Assembly (NCBI GenBank): GCA_032164245.1 | Contig: JAVMKO010000004.1 | Coordinates: 31,721,626 to 31,785,625 of the forward strand | Source: Sternotherus odoratus | Taxonomy: Eukaryota > Chordata > Testudines > Kinosternidae | DNA: 64,000 bases | Direction of reading: 5' to 3' | Shown here: one piece after another, positions 1 to 11,459 of the stretch | Layout: each line of letters opens with the position of its first letter | How positions within the stretch are numbered: the stretch's first letter is position 1 | Made by a program: the position numbers and the translations under genes | Notes under the pieces: generated by a model | Told to the model about the DNA's origin: nothing | The model's database searches: none | The model's input: only the letters and a program-made list of their open reading frames with translations

Positions 1-119
1 TACAGCACCTGGTATTCCCAGGAGGTCTCCCATCCAAGTACTAGCCAGGCCCATCCCGGCTTAGCTTCCGAGATCAGACGGGATTGGGCATGTTCAGGGT
101 GGGTTAGCCGTGTTGTATT
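1..119 (-). rRNA. 5S rRNA-like sequence, probably a pseudogene or 5S-derived repeat, cut by the window edge
   Basis: Read on the minus strand, this matches vertebrate 5S rRNA along nearly its whole length. The internal control region is well kept: an A-box region with GGAAGCTAAGC, and a C-box region with CTTGGATGGGAGACC. Scattered substitutions lie in the 5' part, for example TACAACACGGCTAACCCACC where the gene normally has a form close to TCTACGGCCATACCACC. The 3' end and any T-run terminator fall outside the window. A tRNA-like unit sits just upstream on the same strand, which argues for a composite retroposed element rather than a member of a 5S array. A divergent functional 5S gene cannot be excluded. 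Confidence 0.8.
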
Positions 120-144
120 GTCACTACTGTTTATAATTCATTTC

Positions 145-212
145 CAGTAGAGATTGAACCGAGGACCTTGAGCACTGAAATGTAGACCTCTATCACTTCA
201 GTTAAAAGAACA
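145..212 (-). repeat. tRNA-Ala-like sequence upstream of the 5S-like unit
   Basis: On the minus strand this resembles the body of tRNA-Ala. It has an A-box-like stretch (TAACTGAAGTGATAGAG) and a region AAGGTCCTCGGTTCAATCTC that parallels the anticodon-stem to B-box part of tRNA-Ala, with the B box GGTTCAATC. The cloverleaf is degraded, so it is not a functional tRNA gene. Together with the following 5S-like unit it forms a tRNA-then-5S order, the reverse of the 5S-then-tRNA order in AmnSINE1. Confidence 0.55.
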
Positions 213-2510
213 AGTTTGTTATGACCCCCTGCATCTTCAGAGTAGCCACCATGATCTTCTTTGCCTCTGCATGTTGAAGCAGAAGGCCTCAGCACTCATA
301 AGCCAGCAGAGAGCCAAACTACTAGCATAGGTTTGACTAGTTAGAGAGGTTCCAGACTACTAGAGTTGCATGACAATTTAAGTATTAATGAGCATCTCAT
401 AAAGTGACAAGATTTTTGGACCACTGACAGAATTAAAGTACCTTAGAGCAAAGTGAGCATTCACAGCCCCAATACATGTTTCTACTTGTCTCTCTCCTCA
501 CTAGCATCACCTTTTCTTACACATATTGAACTTAATTCTGCTGGCTTATATGTAGAGCTGGTGAAAAATCTTCCAACACTTTTTTTGTCAGAATATAAAG
601 TTTTGTTGGAAAATGTAAACTTTCAGCAATACATAAATTTTTGTCATCCTCCCCCCCTCCCTCCCCCGCAATCAAAAACTTGGTATAAGGCAGAGGCAGG
701 TAGGACTTGATTTTTCTGAGCTATTGAAATTCTAGCAAGTCTCTAATATCCTCCCTCTCCCCCCTGTTTTAACTGTTTTGCAAATTTTGCCTGATGGAAA
801 ACTATATGTTGAAAGTGTTATTTGGTTTCTGAAAGTACTGTTGTATTGACACTTACAAGTAGAAAGCAGAATATTTCCTTATATCAAATAGCTTACCTCT
901 GACAGTCACTGCAGAAGCAAAGAGAAACTTGTGCCATTCCTATTAATAAACTGTTTCTCTGTAGCAAAATTTAAAGAACTTTAAAAACATTGGAAGATAT
1001 TTGTGTATTAGCCTAAAGTTCCCAAATTTGTTCCCTCTTTCCTAGGAAAAGGGTTATTTCCTGAATGTTTTTCCTTTTTGTAGGAAAAACAGCAAGAAAT
1101 CAAGGGATATACAATGTCACTTTGGGCAAAAAAAATGTGTATTTTATTGCTTTTCTGCGGGCCTTGCAATTTTTCCTCAGATCTCTATCAGTAAGTCCAG
1201 TGACTGACAGTGAACTATTGCAATTGTTTGGAATGGAGGGCGAGGTGGGGGGGAGGGAGAGACGCTATTGCAAACCTGTTTGAAGAAATTAGGAATAATA
1301 AATAGTAGGCATGCATAACTTTACTTTCCATGGAGAACCCTTCAGTCATGCCCCTGATAACAAGCATTTTCTCTGTATGGGAGCAAACTGTCAAATTAAT
1401 TTGTAAATGAAATCGCTACAAGGGTCTGTCATGTAGGTCAGTCTTACAGTACATGCTCTTGCCTGGTGTACCATTTCAGCCCTCATTCCCAGACCCTTCT
1501 GACAGTGATTTGTCATTTTAAAAGTCTACAGCCCAATAAACACACTGTATGGGGTATCGATCAGATCAAGTTAGTGCTCAGTAACTGTACACCAATGAAA
1601 CCAAGTGGACAGATTAGTCTGTGTTTGAGGGCAAGCAAGTCAGAAGTCAAGATGTGATCAATTCACCAATGTACAGTGACAGAATAATATATTAAAACGG
1701 ATTGATCTCTGAGCTATACTAAATCAGGTTAACTCTTGTCCTTGGGTGAGATTTTTTTGTTTTACTGAGGATTTCTTCAGTTTCTATGATTCTCCAAAAA
1801 TCACATTTGGCATTAATGCCTTCTTTGCCAGTGTTGTCTGGCTGATATCTCCCTAAAAGATATGAAGTAGCAGCTTGGTGAGCAGAGAGTTCACAATTAA
1901 TTGTAATGCTCCAGGATGATTGAAAGATGTGAATATGGGAAGCCTATATATATATCTTTCATGATTTCCGTAATCAAAGAGCTAAATACGTGATGGCATC
2001 TGCTTTCTGGCAGTATTAGAATGAGTGTGACCTAAGTTGTTTAGCAGATGACTCTCGACTCTCTGACTTGCAGTGAGCTCAGGTTATGGTGCTTAACAGG
2101 CCTCAATTTTCCTTCAGTTGGAACACAGGTATAGTAGTTAACTACGATGTTGACTGTTTAAGTAAATGTTGCCATTTAAGGTGGCACTTGAGGGCCACAA
2201 TCACTCTTTCTTTCTGAAGTATGGGAGAACTGTAGGCTCTTAAATATAACCGTGTGGTAACTGCTGCCAAATGGTGAGCACTTACTTTTCACAGGACATG
2301 AGGATTAGTGTTTATAAAAGGTTTTAAGATCCTTAATGACAATTGCTCTAAAGTCACAAATATTATTACTAGGATTTCAATATATCTGCCAAGTTCTCAT
2401 TACATTTTTCTGTATAAGCATTAACTGTCAATTAAAATATTTTCAGATCCTATGATATCACAGGAGAAACCACAGGGAAATGAATTACCCAACTGCTAGA
2501 AATTTAGATG
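213..2510. other. No gene recognised; A/T-rich non-coding DNA
   Basis: No convincing coding region. The short open frames here have no recognisable domain or codon structure. The stretch at about 550-645, with AGAGCTGGTGAAAAATCTTC, is reminiscent of an interspersed repeat with A/T-rich inverted arms but is too degraded to assign. Confidence 0.6.
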
Positions 2511-2512
2511 TA

Positions 2513-3117
2513 CAGTAAAACCTCCATTTAACGGACTAATTCGGGCGAGGGGGTGTCCGTTAAATCAAAAAGTCCGTTATTTAATAATAATAAAAAAATG
2601 AGCTGTCAGAGCAGCAGCCCGCCCGCCACAGGGTCGGGGCGACAGCTCCGCAGCCCGCCTGCTGCCTGGACCCCGGTGGCAGTCGGGAGCCAGCAGCCAG
2701 CCTGCCCACTGCCTGGACCCGGGCGGGAGCCGTCAGCCAGCCCGCCCGCTGCCTGGACCCGGGCGGCAGCCAGGAGCCGTCAGCCAGCCCGCCCGCTGCC
2801 TGGACCCGGGCGGCAGCCAGGAGCCGTCAGCCAGCCCGCCCGCTGCCTGGACCCGGGCAGCAGCCAGGAGCCGTCAGCCAGCCCGCCCGCTGCCTGGACC
2901 CGGGCAGCAGCCAGGAGCCGTCAGCCAGCCCGCCCGCTGCCTGGACCCGGGCAGCAGCCGGGAGCCAGCAGCCAGCCCGCCCGCTGCTGTGAACCGGGCG
3001 GGAGCCGGCAGCCAGCGTGCCAGAAATGGTTCAGGAATGCATCACACTTGCTCAGAAATTTTGTCCATTGCATCCGAAGTCCGTTAAATTGAGGTCCATT
3101 AAATCGAGGGTTTACTG
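2513..3117. mobile_element. Tigger-like (TcMar) non-autonomous DNA transposon carrying a GC-rich minisatellite
   Basis: The element is flanked by TA dinucleotides (2511-2512 and 3118-3119), as expected for mariner/Tigger insertions. Terminal inverted repeats are visible: the left end begins CAGTAAAACCTCCATTTAA, and the right end read backwards begins CAGTAAACCCTCGATTTAA. Both ends contain the internal words TAACGGAC and GTCCGTTA. The interior is an extremely GC-rich tandem array. No transposase is present. Its ends match those of the element at 59571-60551, so the two are copies of one family. A proline/alanine-rich open frame across the array is a by-product of GC-rich repeats, not a gene. 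Confidence 0.85.
2687..3001. repeat. 47-bp GC-rich minisatellite inside the Tigger-like element
   Basis: The word GAGCC recurs at 2687, 2727, 2774, 2821, 2868, 2915, 2962 and 3002. The spacing is 40, then 47 five times, then 40. Each 47-bp unit contains CAGCCCGCCCGCTGCCTGG followed by ACCCGGGC. The 40-bp edge units are shorter or more diverged variants. Near-identity of the central units suggests recent expansion or homogenisation. Confidence 0.9.
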
Positions 3118-3520
3118 TATTTCAGAACTGAAATCAACTGATAAAGCTCAGTTGCCTTTAACATCAATACTTTTATTCTCCCCAAATTAGAAGGAGCCAT
3201 GTTGTAACATTTGATATAGCACTGATCTCTTTTACACTGATGTAATTCATTGGCTTTTTGGATTACTCTTGGTATGAGATCAGAACTAGGCCTTTTGTTA
3301 ATGAACATTTGATGGCTTGTCCTACTCCAGCACATTCTTTGTTAAAGTGAATATGTACACCTTATTTGGGGAAGGAGAAAAGCTCATGCAGAAGAAATGT
3401 TTTTAATTGATCTGGCCTCTTACTGTTTCTGCCCTCCTCCCTTTTGCTGACTGCCTCCCTCATTCCACTTCCCTACTTTCCTGTATCTGTGGTTGATGGA
3501 GATACATACCCCAATGCTAG

Positions 3521-3693
3521 TCATAGAATCATAGAGCTGGAAGGGACCTCAGGAGATCATCTAGTCCAACCCCCTGCTCAAAGCAGGATCAATCCCTACT
3601 TTTTCCCCATGTCCCTAAGTGGCCCCCTCAAAGGTTGAACTCACAACCCTGGTTTAGCAGGCCAATGATCAAACCACTGAGCTATCCCTCCCC
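3521..3693 (-). mobile_element. tRNA-derived SINE with CR1-type 3' tail (tortoise Pol III SINE type)
   Basis: On the minus strand the head has a clear pol III A box (TAGCTCAGTGG) and a B-box-like GAGTTCAACC, which places a tRNA-like promoter at about 3615-3693. The rest ends in GGACTAGATGATCTCCTGAG and a short TCTATGATTCTATGA-type terminus, which is the 3' end of CR1 LINEs. A tRNA head joined to a CR1 tail is the known structure of turtle SINEs mobilised by CR1 reverse transcriptase. No clean target duplication was found. Confidence 0.9.
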
Positions 3694-3699
3694 TCCATA

Positions 3700-4900
3700 G
3701 CAACCCGTCCCCCCCATAGCAAGTATGCTTGAAATGTCATGTTCAATGGACAAAAGTAAATTAGAGGTTCTGTACACGGGGATGTAGAATCTTGGGCATT
3801 GTATGAATTCTGTGCTTTACTAAGGAACTCTTGGAAGTCCAATCCTTGTTTCTCTCTTCTGCAACACAGGAAAGTGTTATCAAATGATACATCTCCTATA
3901 TCTCAGATATCTTCTATTTCTAAGGGATCAGAGCATAATACTTAATTTTAAAAAACAAAAAATCTTTTGGCAAGAAAACTGCACAACAAGGTTATCCTTT
4001 ATAGTGTAGAATTCATAAATCTTGACAACCTCTTTTCTAATAATGTTTGTATTAAAAATGAATGAAGGCAACACTTTACTGTGTTTTATTTAATATTAAT
4101 ACTGTGTATTAATGAGTCCCTGTACTGAATTAGGAATTAAGAGCATAGTAAGGTTTCTTCTCTTTTAAGAAGCTTCTCATCTTGCTGAAACAGTTAAGCA
4201 CCTGAATACATCTCTAAAGACATTTACTGTTCTGGGATTTGTGTCTTTAATTTTCAGATGTCATTAAACAAGTACAGTTGCTTCAGTGTTTGGACAAGCT
4301 CTGGGGTTTTTTCAAATCAGAATATCTAAATTTAAGATCTAGCTGATCTACAATTGAGGAGTTGAGCATAAATCCCTCTAACTTGCATAAATAAAGCAGC
4401 ATATATTCTGACAAGTAAATTATTGCACTGAACGTGGCCCAGCCTGGATGCATTACACTTAACTGAGCATCCTAGCATAGAACACAAACTTGTTCAGTCA
4501 GAAACGTAGAAGAGGGCTCTGAACCCAAATCATTCTTAGAAGGCAAAAGCTGGTTATTTTAAAAGTGATTAAACCAAAAGAGGTTGAGGAGGAAGGGCTA
4601 GAAAATGGATAAAGAATGGGTTTTACACTAATTTTTTAAAAAATCAACCCCCTTTCCTATGACTCATAGCAACCAGGTCTCCTCTTTGCTATCCCCCATT
4701 CCTCCATGATTTCATTTTTTTAAACTAACTTGCTTCTAAATCCAGAGATACTCACTATCATGGTTCCTCAATTTCTCTCCTTTTTTGTATTTAAGCTAGC
4801 TTTCTCTTATTTGCATGGAGGAGCCAGTTATCTTTTTAGCTAATGCTTCCCCCAAAGTCTTTCACATTTTCTTCTTAATGTTATTGCCTTGAAAAGCTAC
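3700..4900. other. No gene recognised
   Basis: A/T-rich sequence with no open frame of recognisable type and no repeat that could be named. Confidence 0.6.
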
Positions 4901-4904
4901 TTTT

Positions 4905-5125
4905 GATGCATATACAGCACTTATATAGTGTTGTACATGCTCAAAGTGCTGTATAAACAAATCCTCTGGATCACAATCAGTGGTATGTAGAAAAACGTTA
5001 TTCCCACTCCTCATTCCCGCCCATGAGAAAGTTGTGGCAGGAATGTTGAGTGAATTGCCCAAGGATGAACTGCAAGTCAGTGTCATCATTAGAACCTTGG
5101 AGTTTCTGATTCCAAGTCCTCCACT
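4905..5125 (-). mobile_element. MIR-like (CORE) SINE fragment
   Basis: The phrase GTGAATTGCCCAAGGATGAAC near 5050 corresponds to the MIR core read on the opposite strand (consensus of the type 'acttgcccaaggtcac'). The upstream AGTGCTGTATAAACAAA matches the MIR 3' side, and the downstream AAGTCCTCCACTCAGCTAA matches the MIR tRNA-side end. It is heavily mutated, as expected of an ancient insertion. Confidence 0.65.
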
Positions 5126-8100
5126 CAGCTAACCTTTGGTTGCTTCTTCCTTGTTAGTATTCTTTCTTTCTTTTTATTGTGGTTTTTAATGAGGAGTCCA
5201 ATCCCAAGAAAAATAAAATGAAAGATTCCCTTGACTTCAGTGGAGTTTAATGCTCTGGTATATAGTAAATAGCATCACCTGTCTGTGAATTACTAAATGG
5301 GCCCTATATAGGAGGCTTTATAAATCTGGAAATAAAAATGTAGTGTTCAGCATCATTAAAATTATTTCAAAGGATCAGTTTTGGAGTCCCTTATGATTGG
5401 AAGCAGCATTTGGGGTAATTGTTCTTTGAGAATACTTCTCAAATTTTATATTGCTTTTTAGTGCAAGATGAATATAACAAGGAGGAAGAAAACAAAGATG
5501 CATAAATACAAAATAATAATATTTCTGTCATGTTCTCTATATTTTAAATAATCATTCATATTGTAAGTTTTCATATGTGACTCTCTTCAACAATGCCAGC
5601 AGTATTCTGCTGTCACACCTTTATTTATTTTTGTCAGAAGCAATGTTAAGGAAGACTCCATGAAGCAGAGCTCTACAAAATATCACTGTATTTTTCCTAG
5701 GAAGACAGCCGCTAAGAGGTACCTTTCTATTTTTGTTTTAAAAAAATAGAAAATAGCTGTAGATGATTATATGAAAACCCTGGTGAGAAAATGTAATGCC
5801 TAACTAAAGTAACTCTATCCATCCTCTTCACCTAAGTGTAACTGACCTTTTTAAACCCTCAATTCCTCACTAATGACTTTCTCTGGTATGCCTCATGAAG
5901 TCTAACATTTTAGTTGTTGAACCCCCTTTTTTGAAGCCAAATTACATCCGCAAGTTCTCTGATCTCCCATAATTTTCTTCCCTTGTTTTCTTGGCAAGGC
6001 TGATGCTATGTTTGTTATGCTTTAAAATGACTGCTTTTCTGAAGTCTGCAATGTCAGTATCCAATGTGTGTGTTAATATGTGACTCAGATGCGGCATCCT
6101 TAGCAAACTTTCTAGGTCAGTATCAAGTAATGAGCAGTCACTTTCTTGCTGTGGAAAGTTTGGTGGCATGGTATTTTTTGTTCTGAATTCCAGTTCGTGT
6201 AGGCAAAATGATCATTCGGATTTTGATTTCTGTTCTCTACGAAGAAACCCAAGTGCCCCTTTCAGTAAACATTGTCACATATCAGCTGTTTAAAGCCACT
6301 TTCCAAATCCATAATGGCATTTTAGGTTAACATAAGCATCTCTCTCTTCAGCTTTGACAGGAAACGGTTCTGACTGCTTAATCATATTTAATTGTTCATA
6401 AAAAAAGCCTGATGTTTAGCGATCACTCCTTTATAAAGTGACACAAAAATAAGCCCACTGACATTTGCTCAATATTCTCGTGCTACTTATAGAACATTGA
6501 GGTAGCATTTGGAAACTAACAAATGTAATAAAAAGAATTACATGAACCTGGGTTCCTCCTTGAAAGTCTTTAAAAAATGGCACAAGCCTGTTGTCAGTAG
6601 AAAAAATTCACCAGTGAAAGCTCCAGTGCTTTGAAATTTTGTCTCTCATTCCATGTTGGAACAAACCTCCAAACTTTCCCACTGAACAAAGTCTAAAATG
6701 TTATAATATTGAATATTCAATATATTAAAACTATTCTGAAATCTATTGAAAGTGATAAAGTGTTTACCTTGTTGAAATGAGAAATGATTTATTTTGACTT
6801 TCTGCTGTCAAAAATTTCATCTATATTGACAAGTTCCAGCAGAATGTCTCAGTGCTCAAGAAACTGAAATTTCCAATGGAAAACTGTTCCCTCACTTTTT
6901 TTTTTACAAGCTCTAATCAGCCCTCATCAAATCATTCATCAGGTTATTAACCAGAAGATTAGTCTTACTCGCCACCAATGCTCCAACTATGTACAAGTGG
7001 TTGGGGAGAGAAGATGGCTGGCCTCCACTCCCTTCCACCTCCTCTGTCAGTGCCATACTTCTTTTATTGAGCTCACCAAGAGAGAGATGTTCCTTTATCT
7101 CTTAAGGCAGAGTTCCTGATGCTTATAAGCACCACACAAGGAGAGGTAGCTCATGTGCTGTTTGTGTGTTTCTCTGCTACAAAACATGCAATCTGTTTGT
7201 TTTTTTCTTAAAAGATGAGTAGGTGACTGGAGTCACTAAGTCCTAAATTAGATCTGATCAAATGATTTTCTTTCCTCATTATAGCCCCACAACTGTAGCC
7301 AAGATGTGGTGGTGTAACTTATCTTGAATACCTGGAGTATAGGATATTGATGGGAGGACCTGCATCAGGCAGTGTTCAAATGTTCTAGGCTCTCCATATT
7401 CATATTTGGGGTCATTCTTCAGTTTCCACTTGATCATATTGTCACTGGTCTTTGCCACCCCAGCTCTTTCTCAATTTAGAGTACAGTAGTGTTCCGATGT
7501 GAGATCAGTGGCGGGGGGTGGGGGGGGTACTCTGAAGGAACAAGGTTCTCCAAGAACATTGGCATTTCCTTCTATTTTATTACTCTCTAGCCTTCCACAG
7601 TGATATTTTGGGGTCAGAGATTTTCACAGGCAATGCACTTTCTGAACTTCCACCTGTTGGGTGTTGGAATGTATCCACACAGTGGATGTCTTGGATAATA
7701 CACTTGGTTTTGTCTCTACTTTTTAATGAAGGCACCCTGCCTCTGATGATCATGCAACCTCCGCAAGGCAGTATAGCGATAGTGAGGGAGTCAGCTTTAA
7801 ACTCGGTTTAATTCAGTATCAATTTTGTGTGCATGGCTCAAGCATGAGCATATTGGGGCACAGTACATTTCACACTAGCTGTCTAAGGCCAGTACAATAA
7901 CAAAAGGGAAATAAGACTTTATTCCATATATTCTATTGTGTTTACTGTTAGTTAGTAAGATAATTTCAAACACTATGTTGCAAATTTACAAATTATACAG
8001 TGTTTAAATTTCTAACGAGAGAGGCTAGTTCTGTGTAAGACTTGTGGTAAAGTGAAACTTGTTTTCTTACTTTCCCAGCTGTCCTAGTAAGTGAAGCTTT

Positions 8101-8745
8101 GATTAATACTAGTGTAGAAAAAGCCTTTTTGTTTGCTTCTGTATGGTAAAAATTGATTACTAGCTTATAATGTGCTTCTAAAAGCTGGAAGTGCCATGCT
8201 TAACACTGCCATGTCAGTTATAATGGAGTTGAAGTAGGACATTGGGTGAAACAGACTGTGCTGGAATTTACTGGTGTGTGGCATGCATGTCAATGAGTCA
8301 GTATCAACTGCCCATTCGTTTCACTTTCTGACACAGTTATTAGCTACCTGTAGCTAGGCAGACAGCCTAGAAAATTATGTTGTGGTCCAGTGCTTTTAGT
8401 TCCAATAGAAACTGAAGACTGTTATTAATCTCTCTTTCTGGTGAAAGAAAATAAATTTACTATCAATTTTGTTTTTAATTGAAGTTTTTTTAAAAAAAAT
8501 CTTGCAAATTGATTTAAAAGAACATTGGTATATGAGGCAAAGTGTTTTTAAGCTTTTCTAACCTTCATAGATGCAACAATTTAAGTTCAGTTTTCTGGTT
8601 TTGAGAGAGTGAGTTTCTGTATATTATCCTGTGCTAACGCAGGATGGCTGGGAAACAACAATTACATTTGTGAAAAACATTTTGTGTTTCAAAATTTAAT
8701 TCCTATGCAGAATATAAATGAGACCTTCTTCTGAATTTTTTCTAC
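5126..8745. other. No gene recognised; A/T-rich non-coding DNA
   Basis: No coding region identified. About 6590-6930 is rich in words such as GAAATTTCC and AAAATTT, and ends CAAGCTCTAATCAGCCCTC. It looks like a decayed A/T-rich inverted-repeat element but is not assignable. A G-run lies at about 7511-7528. Confidence 0.55.
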
Positions 8746-8747
8746 AC

Positions 8748-8880
8748 CTCAGTAGAGCTAGTAGTCTGATGGTTCGGGCACTTACCAAGTATATGAGAGC
8801 CCTCGGACCAAGTCCTTGGTCTGAATCAGGTATCAGTTGGCTCACTATCATTTGGCTGCCCTAGCCATGTTACTGGCTAT
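8748..8880 (+). mobile_element. Degraded tRNA-like SINE head
   Basis: TAGTCTGATGGTTCGGGCAC resembles an A box and D arm. About 35 bases later, GGACCAAGTCC occupies the position of a B box, followed by TTGGTCTGAATCAGG. The order and spacing fit a tRNA-derived SINE. Mutations in the B box mean it is probably inactive. Confidence 0.45.
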
Positions 8881-9660
8881 TCTGAAGAGCAGTGGTGGTC
8901 AATCCCCTCTCCAAGAGATATATTTTGGTTTCAACCATGTTTCTTATATCCAGGATGGACTTTTGAGGGATGAGAGGGAGAAACTTTTTGTTGTTGTTGT
9001 TAACAAATGATACAGTTCCACAAAACCCTTTTTGTCAAAAGGACTTGGAAAAATGTCACTTAAAATTTTCTTGCAAAAACCTTTTCTTAGAGAGAGCCTA
9101 TTTGCTGCACTGTGACTTTCCATTTGTTTTCTTTATGTATAATACTGATTGTGTTAAATTCTGCACTATCCACCGCAATGAAAAAAACTGAACAATATGG
9201 CTGACATTTTTCCTTGGTAAGGCTCCCGTCTAGCAAAGCACTGCATTACAGGTATGATTCATGTTAGCAAAGTTGTGCACATGCTTAAGTGCTTTGCAAG
9301 ATCAGTCCTTCATAGTAGAACAGTAATACTTCATTCAAACTCCTAGGTTTTCATGAGATACTCTATGGACATTTCCCATAATAACATAGCCTTAGTTTGC
9401 CTCTAACTTTGACGGTCTATAGGCTTTGTACATGCATAAGGGTAAACTTCATGCTCCATGTAGGGGATTATTCAACATGAATAAAAATGGCTGAATCAAC
9501 TGTTTTAAAGCAATGTGGCAAAATCAACATGAATTGTTATATGGAGCATGGACTCAAACTGGCAAGGGAATACAAATAGGCACGAAGGGTATAGTCTCAA
9601 CTTTATGCATAGTGCTTTAGGCACTTAGTTCCCATTAATATTAACAGCAGTTTATTCCAA
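8881..9660. other. No gene; contains a small inverted repeat
   Basis: CATGCTCCATGTA near 9451 and TATATGGAGCATG near 9539 are inverted copies of each other with one mismatch, separated by about 75 bases. This may be a small MITE. Nothing else was recognised. Confidence 0.45.
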
Positions 9661-9661
9661 A

Positions 9662-9870
9662 AAGCATGAAAATGTAGAACTGGAAGGGATATCGATAGGT
9701 CATCTAGTCCAGTTCCTGTACTGAGGTAAAACAAAGTATTATCTAGACCATCCCTGACAGGTGTTAGTCTAATTTATTCTTAAAACCCTTCAGTGATTGA
9801 GATTCCATAACCTCACTAGGTAATTTTGTTTCAGTGCCTAATCAGAATCCCTGTAGGTTCTCAATAAGAA
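9662..9870 (-). mobile_element. CR1 LINE 3' region fragment
   Basis: TAGAACTGGAAGGGATATC followed by TCATCTAGTCCAG is the reverse complement of a CR1 3' end (consensus of the type 'tggactagatgacc...cccttccag'). The downstream phrases ATCCCTGACAGGTGTTAGTC and GAGATTCCATAACCTC match the known antisense CR1 3' region in turtles. 5'-truncated and mutated. Confidence 0.8.
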
Positions 9871-11455
9871 AGAACTCCTGTGTTTGAAATTGGAGATGAT
9901 GCTGAGGCTGCAAAAAGCAAGCTTTCTTAATCTATAAGCTTTTCTCAGATCCAGAGAAAAAATACCCAAAACCTGATCTTGTTTATATGTGGTAAATGCT
10001 ATCTAACTGTATATTAGATACTTGATCTGGTGCAAATGTCTTCCTTTAAGTTTGACTTGCATCCATTTGCATCATGCTAACATACATAGCTGGGTCTGTA
10101 ATAGGATTTTTTTCTGATGTAGTTATGACATGAATCTTCAAAGTATGTTTGTGTGTGTACTTGCATTAGACTCAAAAATGCAAACAATAAATCAGACAAT
10201 TAAAATGACAAATTCTGACTGCATACATTAACAAAAAGTCAGAGCCTTTGGGCTGAATTGTAATAATTTTTTTGTAAATTGTTGCTAGAATAATCATGTG
10301 ATGAAGAGAGCTTCCCTGGGAAGAAATTCCTGAGTAGAAGGCCAGCAGTGGTTTTAGGCACCAATTAAATTCTAATTTGACCTTATTTGGAGGGCTTCCT
10401 TGGTGCACAGGCCTTATGCCGGTCCTCTGCATTCAGATCAATTTTATCCATACAGAATTAGACAGCTTTTACCACATGGGGTCTTTGGGTAATTTTTTGT
10501 TGTTGTTGTTTTTGTTCTTTTTTTAATTGGAACTTGTGGAAAAATTCTGCCACCCCTTAAATTTAGGATTACTTGCTTAAAATTAGGATTACCCTAATGC
10601 CCAAGCTGTGAAAATGGGGGCGGGGGAAAGGACATTTGTCTGATACTATATCCTAAACCTCAGATAATGGGACAGTTTTGCTAGAGCTTTGAAAGAAAAA
10701 TCTGTCAAATGCTCATGAGTCAGTCAGTCAAGGTAAGGATTAATTTAAGAAATAGTTTTACACATTTCAGTGACCTTTGTGGAATTCTATATGTAATTAA
10801 TATGAATAGTCCTCAGATTTAAAAAGAAGAGCCCTTGTCAACATTTTAAAATGTCAGGCTTTCAGCTATCTTAAATATCTTCTAGATAGACTACAGAAAA
10901 CAGTTTTGCATTGTGTTTGATGTTCAAAAGCTACCTCTGTTTCAGACAAAATTTTGATTTATAGAAAAGTAAGAAAATGTGTTCATATTTACTACTTTTC
11001 AAGTGTAAATAGTAATAATTGGATAGGTAACTACTGAATAAAACCACATACAGGCAGTAAAATTTTGCATCCATGTACAATAAATATTTGTAGGAGCCAG
11101 CTAAATAGTTTGTTTGATGATGTAGCAAGACACACATCTGCATATTTTAATCTAATTTGGTATGTTCATCTAATCCTTTGTGAATTGCAATTAGGCACTT
11201 CTCTCTATTGTGAATTCATTAGCCTGTACTAATTAAGACAGCCACTCATTGCCCCACCTCCTCCCTATTTACTACTCATCTCTTCTAATTTTTCACCCTC
11301 CCAAAATGCAATAAAGTTCTCTTCTTTCCCCATTCCCTTGTTTTCTTTCCATGGTCTCTCTCCCTTTTCTCTTTTTGATATGTCATTCAATCTACATTTT
11401 TATTCAGCTGCTTTTACAGTGCATTTAATGTCGAAAGTCCAAGCCAAAAATCCTG
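9871..11455. other. No gene recognised
   Basis: A/T-rich sequence with a T-rich simple stretch at about 10494-10525. No coding, RNA or named repeat feature could be supported. Confidence 0.6.
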
Positions 11456-11459
11456 CTTG

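Noticed and set aside
1065..1283. Possible exon after a pyrimidine-rich acceptor-like stretch
   Set aside because: No recognisable protein, no donor with a continuing frame, and low-complexity sequence at the end.
2553..3092. 179-codon proline/alanine-rich open frame
   Set aside because: Lies wholly within the Tigger-like element and encodes the translated 47-bp minisatellite.
7300..7375. Possible second 5S-like fragment (GATATTGATGGGAGGACCTGC)
   Set aside because: Only one short stretch resembles the 5S C-box region; the rest does not align by eye.
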